20,269 nucleotides of DNA, from assembly GCA_000310025.1 (NCBI GenBank), contig FN649752.1, forward strand, positions 961,128-981,396, given 5' to 3'. Origin of the DNA: Ectocarpus siliculosus (Eukaryota > Sar > Phaeophyceae > Ectocarpales > Ectocarpaceae). Under the pieces are notes generated by a model. The model was not told where the DNA came from, did no database searches, and saw nothing but the letters and a program-made list of their open reading frames with translations. Below, piece after piece: positions 15,201 through 20,269 of this stretch. Both the position numbers and the translations under genes were made by a program. The stretch's first letter is position 1. Each line of letters opens with the position of its first letter.

Positions 15201-18200
15201 TAGAAGTACAAAGTACCCTTTCCTCTGCGGTCTCATGTGCTAACGATATACATGTGTAGTTTTGGCAACTATGTTCCGCTTCTGTGTCTGGCCTAAAGAG
15301 ATTTTATGATGATAGTTTGTATGAAACCACAACAGCTACGACCACGGCCACAACAATAACATACAAGACAGATGGCTGCTAGCAGCAGACAGCAATAACA
15401 ACAATGCAGTACGTGCGGGTTCCTTGCTCGACTAGAATCCCCCCCCTCACCCAACGTCCTTTCAGATCATATCGAGGGTCAACTGTCCCAACTAAACCAT
15501 CAGCGCAACATGGTGCAGCTAGGTCTGATGCAAGCGGGTGAGACCATGCCAGGGATCGACACCCCCGCCCTGTCTGGAGGGGGGGCGGGTGGTAGTGGGG
15601 GCGTGGGCGGAGGGGTACGGAGCGGTGATAACGTACGGGACGCAGCCGACAAGAATCTCGGGTTTGCTATCGAGATGCAAATTCAGGTCAAGCGCGCGGA
15701 GCGAGAGAAGAAGCGACAGGTTAGGTTCGGAGTTTGACAAACAATTTTGCTTGTTATAGGGGTTTTCGATCAATTTGCTGGTTTTGTTTTGCGGAACACC
15801 TTCCCCCTCCCTTTCCCCGAGAAAATCGTGCTCTCAAAGGATGGAAGGGCCAAAGTAAGCGTAAGTTGGGTTTTCTTCAATGGTGAAGCCGTGTGCCGGA
15901 GAAGGCGAGACAAACATGCTCCGTGTTGGGGCATAAGAATCGCGGGGGCGGGACGTTGCTAAATCTCAATGTATTGATTGTTGTTCAAATGCATTCTCGA
16001 TTAACATTCTGTGCCCAAGACCAAGTATCAGATAGAAGCACTTTCATCTTCAGTTTCACTATGAACCTGGCGTAACCAATGCCGTGTTCCGTTTCTTTAT
16101 TTTGGTTAAAGAATGCCTGCCTACGTCCACAACGGACGGTAATTATATTACGTTTTTCGTTGTAGAGACACCGATTGCTAGCTACACGAGAACAGAGAGA
16201 GAGACGTTTGACTGAAGAGAGGTGCGTTCTCATCGAGCAACAACTTGCCGCAACCAGCCAAAAGGGGGGGCTTCGTGAATGAATCAACCAAGACGTTTAC
16301 CCTTGCGCTTGCACATGAACGCCCAGCCTCTTCGTAGGTCAGCATCGCCTCTAGCTGTGGCCCTTTTCTTCTCGACGACGGCATCCACTATTCGTTCTCT
16401 CAAAATAACGTGATGTAAAAGTGAAGGAAAAAAACAGGGCATGGAGACCGATTTCAGGGGTGTGTGCGGGAGAGAGGTGGGAGAAAAAAGCGAAACTGCG
16501 GTGAGATAACTTACGCAACATGACGACCATACCAACACCATGTGCATGTTTCACAGGAGCTTGAGGTCGATTTCAGGGGAGTCCGGCAGGAGGTGGACCT
16601 GAAGCGGCGCGAGTTAGACCGCGTTTCCGCCGCCATAACCGAGATAGAAAACACCCGCGAGCGCAAGACGGTCGAGTTCCGCCGCATGCAGGCCAACTTG
16701 ATGGAACTTCTCCGGGAGCAGAAGCTGGAGCTCGACGCCGTCAAGGAAAAGGGAATACAGCTCGAGGTAACTATGTGCATTTTCATTTACTGCTTTTGCT
16801 GTAGTCTGGGTTTGAGAAGTCGGACGTACGTGCGAAATGGCGGTTTCTACTTTCAACGAACTTTGAAACCAAACAACACCAGTAGCAAGCAGTGAGATAC
16901 GCCAACACCTTGAATAGTATTATCGACGTAGTTGGAATGATTTGGGGTTGTGGCATGGAAATTTAAACGCTGCACCTCACCGTGCTGGTACGGACGAGGA
17001 GGTGCTGGATAGACGACAGAAAGACTTTTTCGTCCGAGGAACGCAACACCCGGCAACAGAAAGAACAAAAGAAGCAACAGCCAGCCGTGCCTTCAGCACG
17101 TTCGTAGTGTGTGAAGACCTACAGCTCTAGCACGATCGAAGGACACCTACGCCCCAAGGCTCCCAATGGCCTTCGTCTCGCATCTTTCGTATGAAAGCCA
17201 CCTAGATAGAGAGATGTAGGATATCCCCGAAACAAAACCAACCTGTAAGCCCGCAAGATACAAGACGCAACGCCGTACGACGCGATAGAACCCGTTTACG
17301 AAACCGCCACCACGATAGCCACCTCATTTTCCTCCTCACCTCTTCTCAAGCCTCTCCCGTTACCCCCCCGAAACACAAAAGGTTGCCACAGCCACGTCAG
17401 CGGCAGCGGCGAGCGCCACCGCCCAGCGGGCGAGGGACCACGAGGAGCGTTCCTCGGAGATGTACTCGCAGACGGAGGAGCTCATGAAGTTCCAGTTCAT
17501 GTCCATGTCCCTCAGCTACTTTAGCAGCCTCAACATGCTCAAGACCATGCGGGACATCAATGCGGACACGACGACGGCGGCCGTCACTTCGAGCGCGGAC
17601 GCAGCGGCGGCGGCGGCGGCCTCGGCAGCCGCCGCCAACATTCCCGCCATCAAGGCCGGCAAGATCATGGAGTCGGTCGCAGACGTGACCACCCAGGAGG
17701 TGAGAGGAACAAGTTTGGACCGACTGACGCTCTTTCCCCCAACCTCGCCTCCGCCACCGTCCGGTCTCTCCGAAGTTAGGCTGACACAGTGGTTGATGTG
17801 GGATTCGCGCACGAGGCGTAACGTCCGATGAGTTTGACACGGCAGTAGTGCGTCCAGACGTACGACTCGAAGACGAAGCGTAACGTCCGAGTGTTGCTCT
17901 TCTGATAGCAGGAACGGACTAAAGTTGCTGTTGCCGTCTCAAACTGTTTCTTTGTCGACCACGGTCCTGGGACGCAAAAACAAGTCGTTCCCCCCCCTTT
18001 CCCCACAGATCGGTCGAAAGAACAAAGTTCTGCAGGAGAAGATGGAGGCGCAGGAGGAGATGGAAGAGGCAAACGCGCACCCCTTCCCGCCAGAGGTAAG
18101 GTTCTGGACGAAGGAGGACGTGGGCTTCTTCCTCACCACCCTGGGTTTGCGGCAGTACCGGGCGGCTTTCGAGGAGGCCGCGGTGGACGGCGATTTCTTG

Positions 18201-19240
18201 CTGGCGCTGGATGCTAACGACTGCGCGGACGTGCTCGGGGTGGAGCACGCGCTGCACTCCAAGAAATTGTTCTTGGCGATCGACAAGCTCCGGCCCCTAG
18301 GGGCGGAGGAGCGGAGGAAGAAGGTGGGGGATGCTGTTGGTGGCAGGTGGATTGTTGCTGTTGTTGCTGATGATGTGATCGTTGTCATTGTTGTCTGCGC
18401 CGTTGTTATTGTTTTCGTTGATGTAATTGTAGTTACTGTCGCTGTTATTGTTGCTTTTGTGTTTCTGTCAGCCGCAAACGCAAAACCATCTATCTACATC
18501 ACACGCCACGAACACTACAACAAAATAATAACCTGTTGTTCTTTTGTCGCGACAATTTGGTCACTTTCATTCGTTCATTTTATTCTCGTCTTCGAATATT
18601 TTCTCACACTCCCGGGGGATAACATGGGGCGTAGTTTCCAAAGGAAAAACGCGAAATCGCCCAGGTCGAACGCCAGCGACGAGCGGCGACGGCACTACGA
18701 CCACGCAGTTTTGGTAGACAATGGATGTGCTCCTCTTAAAGGGGCATGGTGTCGGTACCAGTTTTGCGTCGACCGAACGCAATCAATGCTACTCATATAG
18801 CAGCATCTCTTGCCCAAATACTTCCAACAATATCAAAGTCTGAGCCTGGAAAACACGGTTCTACGGGGAACGTTGCAACTAACTATTGAGACGAATCGTC
18901 GGGATTCGACAGACATAAGTCAATATCCATATGCCCTTTTTCGTGCTCCAACGACTGTGCCCCTCTGCTCGAAGTCGTCCAACTAACCAAGCAACAAGTT
19001 ACTCGCTACCCACACCCCAAATACCTGACCCCCCCCCTCCCCCCCCTCCTCTCCTAGGCCGTCGTCGAGCGCGAGGAATTTGCCGACCAGAACCGGGGGG
19101 ACACCGCCCCCGACGTGGAGACGGTGTTTAGTCAGGTCCGCAACGGGCGGCTGAAGCGGGTCGAGGACTCCCTGGAGAAGGGGTTCTCGATTGACACAAC
19201 GGACGAGCACGGCAACACGGCTCTTCTGGTGGCGTGTCAG
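5928..19240 (+). CDS. Giant multidomain protein: pseudo alpha/beta-hydrolase, six IQ motifs, coiled coils, SAM, ankyrin (11 exons, 3' end outside window)
   Basis: Exons 5928-6238, 6600-7764, 8158-10305, 10742-10953, 11373-14262, 14641-14785, 15466-15719, 16557-16766, 17382-17699, 18009-18323 and 19058-19240 join with compatible phases (2,0,0,2,0,1,0,0,0,0) into 2717 codons with no stop. Order: unknown N-terminal region (1-492); Cys region C496/C501/C646/C649; dynein-stalk-like helices (about 748-877); alpha/beta-hydrolase fold (about 1056-1440) with nucleophile elbow GIGNG at 1210-1214; disordered (about 1450-1800); coiled coil (1807-1885); six IQ motifs (about 2045-2220); coiled coil (2243-2450); poly-Ala exon; SAM (2581-2648); ankyrin start (about 2670-2717). 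IQ motifs bind calmodulin, and SAM and ankyrin mediate protein contacts (family knowledge). A scaffold role is inference. I know no established gene name. Confidence 0.82.
6239..6599 (+). other. Giant gene intron 1
   Basis: 361 bases from donor gtcagt to acceptor catctttag. Nothing else is recognised. Confidence 0.75.
6600..7764 (+). CDS. Giant gene exon 2 (uncharacterised conserved-looking domain plus disordered tail)
   Basis: The frame is open from a GTG at 6559, but the tactttcatctttag acceptor puts the exon start at 6600. It encodes a helical LKAIEKELRSRATTFN segment, then IYPFKGAKDFDITAEFANYQ, and a VVATVRSVVIAIERS..RVLRLDTEFVLDGNDELWLVGV block that looks like helix then beta strands. 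A Ser/Arg/Pro-rich disordered tail follows. I do not recognise the family. The chosen end is ACTCAG|gtgtgc (phase 0), and the frame itself stays open to a TAG at 7831. The donor is only fair, so the end is less sure than the start. Confidence 0.75.
7765..8157 (+). other. Giant gene intron 2
   Basis: 393 bases from donor gtgtgc to acceptor gctgcctctag. It has a T run at about 7887-7895 and nothing else of note. Confidence 0.7.
8158..10305 (+). CDS. Giant gene exon 3 (Cys motifs, dynein-stalk-like helices, first half of hydrolase fold)
   Basis: 716 codons. It opens LEGCRGDFCDFD (C496, C501). About 145 residues later comes VKVCLNCHMVYTLLDE (C646, C649), so four cysteines could bind a metal (inference). 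Residues about 748-877 read AMDVISQGDISELRSLARPP, then VVHVVSIALLLLEGK and LCNAAGNLCLWVLGV. This follows the dynein heavy-chain pattern ALxxLxxxDIxEIKSxxxPPxxV..VxxAVxxLL..AAxxLCxWV. Residues about 1056-1137 give hydrolase strands NFVVVHDFFDN and CRVLAFSYPGQAG. The exon ends FLAPRLHELLQHV..APFHL in phase 0 before gtgagc. ATG 8317 is internal, since the upstream frame carries the CxGDFC motif. Confidence 0.85.
10306..10741 (+). repeat. Giant gene intron 3 with an 83-bp tandem repeat
   Basis: 436 bases from donor gtgagc to acceptor atgcccag. Two tandem copies start at 10524 and 10607 (period 83). Both begin TGCGTTTGATACC and contain TTAAAC(A/G)GAGA, CCTTGAAGTT and CCCGACAACGTCAGTAGG. AGAGCCTA flanks the pair at 10503 and about 10667, so a third partial copy is possible. 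No coding role is seen. Confidence 0.8.
10742..10953 (+). CDS. Giant gene exon 4 (degenerate nucleophile elbow of hydrolase fold)
   Basis: The exon opens GTTGGCATCGGGAACGGG = VGIGNG, which joins APFHL of exon 3 to give APFHLVGIGNGMATASAFAL. This is a beta strand, a sharp GxxxG turn and a helix, the standard nucleophile elbow. Position 3 of the GxSxG motif is Gly (G1212), not Ser. VVSINGF follows as the next strand. 212 nt, phase 0 in, phase 2 out (TCT CG|gtgaaa), completing an Arg codon in exon 5. Confidence 0.88.
10954..11372 (+). repeat. Giant gene intron 4 with a diverged ~126-bp tandem duplication
   Basis: 419 bases from donor gtgaaa to acceptor tgcattgcag. Two diverged copies, about 11080-11164 and 11202-11290, share CTGCTACGGCA (11111 and 11238), TCTCCC(A/G)ACTCCT, and the end CCACAGCA (11157-11164 and 11283-11290). 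The offset of 126-127 bases is a near multiple of three, and the plus frame is open through both copies. No known protein is recognised. Confidence 0.7.
11373..14262 (+). CDS. Giant gene exon 5 (end of hydrolase fold, disordered region, coiled coil, six IQ motifs)
   Basis: 963 codons plus one base. It begins YIFSDDYLRKVGRDLALGI and carries PIVLLQSTEDMLV with a candidate acidic residue (D1343) and VAWVRAGHEVCQEGKRAV with a candidate His (H1425). A long Gly/Arg/Ser/Pro-rich region follows. Then comes a charged coiled coil (EAEASLEGRLCEARRRAAER and on, nt 12975-13190). Six IQ motifs lie between about 13680 and 14190: LRFQPLVRGVLGRKRA, TKVQAVARGHLAKEHA, IRLQSAGRGMLGRRRA, GAIQRCYRGHLGRRSA, TRIQAWWRCKLA and IEIQRCYRGMIGRKKA. 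The first has Phe for Ile, and the fifth lacks the late basic residue. Donor AAA|gtgagc, phase 0. The open frame continuing to 14442 is intron. Confidence 0.9.
14263..14640 (+). other. Giant gene intron 5
   Basis: 378 bases from donor gtgagc to acceptor caacaacaag. A GA-rich start is followed by an 8-T run. Nothing else is recognised. Confidence 0.75.
14641..14785 (+). CDS. Giant gene exon 6 (coiled coil)
   Basis: 48 codons plus one base. NAFEAQRMEIAALHTAEERA leads into a heptad-rich helix ending LTALEREMHEI. Phase 0 in and phase 1 out at ATC G|gtgaga. The acceptor (caacaacaag) is weak but gives the frame that continues the helix from exon 5. Confidence 0.82.
14786..15465 (+). other. Giant gene intron 6
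   Basis: 680 bases from donor gtgaga to acceptor cctttcag. A degenerate CAA/CAG-rich triplet tract lies at about 15325-15405. No gene is seen. Confidence 0.8.
15466..15719 (+). CDS. Giant gene exon 7 (coiled coil with Gly-rich loop)
   Basis: The split Asp codon (G|AT) continues exon 6 as HEIDHIEGQLSQLNHQRN. A Gly/Ser-rich insert (GGGAGGSGGVGGG) follows, then a second helix FAIEMQIQVKRAEREKKRQ. 254 nt, phase 1 in, phase 0 out, donor gttagg. Confidence 0.87.
15720..16556 (+). other. Giant gene intron 7
   Basis: 837 bases from donor gttagg to acceptor tgtttcacag. It contains the exon-like duplicate at 16438-16500, listed separately. The rest is AT-richer sequence without other features. Confidence 0.8.
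16438..16500 (+). other. Candidate cassette mini-exon, partial duplicate of exon 8
   Basis: This 63-base segment is preceded by aaaacag and followed by gtgaga, keeps phase 0 on both sides and has no stop. It reads METDFRGVCGREV, against LEVDFRGVRQEV at the start of exon 8, and shares the 12-base string CGATTTCAGGGG. In both copies the AG lies in the same register. The upstream tract is purine-rich, a poor 3' splice signal, so it may be a relic. Confidence 0.45.
16557..16766 (+). CDS. Giant gene exon 8 (coiled coil)
   Basis: 70 codons. ELEVDFRGVRQEVDLKRREL opens a helix that continues with ITEIENTRERKTVEFRRMQ and MELLREQKLELDAVKEKG. Phase 0 on both sides, acceptor gtttcacag, donor gtaact. Confidence 0.88.
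16767..17381 (+). other. Giant gene intron 8
   Basis: 615 bases from donor gtaact to acceptor acacaaaag. Nothing else is recognised. Confidence 0.75.
17382..17699 (+). CDS. Giant gene exon 9 (Ala-rich and Met-rich helical region)
   Basis: 106 codons. The start at 17382 (aaaag|GTTGCC) is chosen because it alone keeps phase 0 from exon 8. The AGs at 17391 and 17400 would shift the frame. It encodes an Ala-rich helix, then EELMKFQFMSMSLSYFSSLN and MLKTMRDINAD, a poly-Ala stretch from GCG/GCC codons (about 17598-17637), and KAGKIMESVADVTTQE before gtgaga. Confidence 0.85.
17700..18008 (+). other. Giant gene intron 9
   Basis: 309 bases from donor gtgaga to acceptor ttccccacag. The 13-mer GCGTAACGTCCGA occurs twice (17816-17828 and 17878-17890, offset 62) with similar bases before it, a small local duplication. 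Confidence 0.8.
18009..18323 (+). CDS. Giant gene exon 10 (SAM domain)
   Basis: 105 codons. A short helix (NKVLQEKMEAQEEMEEA) and AHPFPPE lead into a sterile alpha motif. FWTKEDVGFFLTTLGLRQY is the first helix pair. FEEAAVDGDFLLALDANDCA and DVLGVEHALHSKKLFLAIDK have the family's core pattern (W..edV..fL..lgl..Y...F....iDG..LL.L...dl...lGv....hr.kll..i). Phase 0 on both sides. Donor AAG|gtgggg is weaker than the others in the gene. Confidence 0.92.
18324..19057 (+). repeat. Giant gene intron 10 with GTT/GTC/GCT triplet tract
   Basis: 734 bases from donor gtgggg to acceptor ctcctctcctag, which follows a strong C/T tract. Bases about 18340-18470 are a degenerate GTT, GTC, GCT, GAT triplet array, in frame with exon 10 and open until a TAG at 18798. 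Read through, it gives a Val/Ile-rich hydrophobic stretch. Confidence 0.85.
19058..19240 (+). CDS. Giant gene exon 11 (ankyrin repeat start; last exon seen)
   Basis: 61 codons, acceptor ctcctag, donor gtacgt, phase 0. AVVEREEFADQ leads to VETVFSQVRNGRLKRVEDSL and EKGFSIDTTDEHGNTALLVA. This is the end of one ankyrin-like unit and the D..GNTALLVAC consensus that opens the next. It breaks inside a repeat, so at least one more exon must lie beyond the window. Confidence 0.9.
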
Positions 19241-20269
19241 GTACGTTAGACTCCCGCGTGTTTGCAACGACGCGAAAAAGTATCGAAGCCTGTCTTTTAG
19301 GTGCGACCGCTGGCATATACTTCCTTGGGCTTTTGTACCATCTTACACGTCTCCCGGAGGCCGGGTTCGCGAAACAGTGGACTGGCGATGCACTCAAGCC
19401 CGCCGATGCCGTGTACCACATACGCCAGGTATCCCTAAACAGAGACAGTAGTCCTGACGATGCCTCAAAGATTTTCGTCGCAGGGCTAACGAAGAATGCA
19501 GGGCGCGTGCGAGGCAAATTATGTGCAATTTTGCTAATTTACACACGAGGTAGTTCACAGAGCCCAAACGTTAGTCCCCAGGAAAGTTCAAGCTTCGCAG
19601 TGGTTTTTCGAGCTTGACTCAATCTCTTTGACAAGCTTTAAGGAGGATGAAGTCTTTCCACCAGAGGCTCAGAGGGTCTTAGCAAGAGCTCTTGTACCCT
19701 TTGGGGAATCATACCTCTTCAAATCCAATCTGACGACCCCAACTGCCATGTCACATGTCTTACCCCCCTTTTGGGGGTGCATACCTTCACCTCTCACTGA
19801 TGTTTATTTGTAAGTTGTTTTTAGCGTCGTGTTCCCTGACATATGTATAGGTTTTATTATAGGATTCTTGACCGCTTCTTAACTGCGAAAAATCTTGGGT
19901 GGTATTTATAGCACATTCTGCAGTATGCGGGGAGGCTGTGTGTGGTCCTTTCACTTTCCCAAGAGAAACGTCTCCTTGTTTTTCGCATGCGCCATGGGTT
20001 TGGTTTTGCCCCTGGAGTGTCATCAGCGTCTTGCGCGAATAGCTAGCCCCATTTGGCGGTCCGTCGAGAGAGCCAAAAAAGTGTTCTTTAAGCCCCAGTT
20101 TATTGAATTTGTGGGAGCTGCAACCTGCAGCTTTGCGAGGTGTCCTCCCTCCCTGTGTCATTCATTATATTATCCGAACCGCCTCTAAAACCCCGCCTCT
20201 ACCCTGCCCTAAACTTCCCCCGAACCCCATCCCGAATTCCCCCCGAACCCCCCCCCCCCCCCCCCCCCC
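19241..20269 (+). other. Intron 11 (incomplete) with unidentified coding-like frames and terminal poly-C
   Basis: After donor gtacgt no ankyrin continuation is found up to the end. Two plus-strand frames look coding-like but match no family I know: about 19305-19617 (includes IYFLGLLYHLTRLPEAGFAK) and about 19590-19813 (includes FKEDEVFPPEAQRVLARALV), offset by a frameshift. A third open stretch is at 19895-20188. They may be a decayed insertion or gene fragment. The final bases (from about 20249) are a C run of about 20, probably the contig end. Confidence 0.45.

Noticed and set aside
17391-17400. Alternative acceptors CACAG (17391) and GTCAG (17400) for exon 9
   Set aside because: Both break the reading frame from exon 8. 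The AG at 17380-17381 keeps it.
20190-20269. Telomere at the right end (CCCTAAA seen once, C-rich tail)
   Set aside because: There is only one heptamer and no tandem array. The tail is a plain C homopolymer.

Overview
The window is nuclear DNA of an intron-rich eukaryote, most likely a brown alga (Phaeophyceae) or a close stramenopile relative. The basis is GC-rich exons cut by many 300-1700 bp introns with GT..AG borders, degenerate (GTT/CTG)n triplet tracts in introns, and a giant IQ/SAM/ankyrin protein of a kind I associate with stramenopile genomes. Diatoms, oomycetes and Nannochloropsis usually have far fewer introns. The species assignment is inference. No rRNA, tRNA, CRISPR or bacterial-type operon is visible. 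Both ends run into G or C homopolymers, so the window may be a whole draft contig.

Two genes diverge from a 559 bp shared intergenic region (5369-5927). To the left, on the minus strand, is a CARM1/PRMT4-type protein arginine methyltransferase. Five exons can be placed (5368-5060, 4397-4295, 3204-3071, 1374-1187, 800-648) and the C-terminal end lies beyond position 1. Its active-site motifs are intact, but exon 4 has an in-frame TAG where relatives have an aromatic residue and a damaged 5' splice site 18 bases further on. Its introns carry G/C homopolymers, a compound CAG/CAA/CGA repeat 20 bases from a 3' splice site, and a MITE-like element with terminal inverted repeats.

To the right, on the plus strand, one very large gene fills 5928 to at least 19240. 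Eleven exons join in compatible phase to give at least 2717 codons, and the 3' end is outside the window. Domain order: an uncharacterised N-terminal region; a four-cysteine region (CxGDFC then CxxC); a segment like the helical stalk region of dynein heavy chains; a split alpha/beta-hydrolase fold whose nucleophile elbow reads GIGNG (no Ser) although a candidate Asp and His remain; a long disordered region; coiled coil; six IQ motifs; more coiled coil; a poly-Ala exon; a SAM domain; and the start of an ankyrin block. It reads as a calmodulin-binding scaffold with a degenerate hydrolase module, possibly cytoskeletal or flagellar (inference). It is the most interesting object in the window.

Other structure: a 63-base exon-like partial duplicate of exon 8; an intron (18324-19057) open in frame for 159 codons and encoding a very hydrophobic stretch; two tandem duplications in hydrolase-region introns; inverted repeats in the shared promoter region; and unidentified coding-like, decayed reading frames in the last kilobase.
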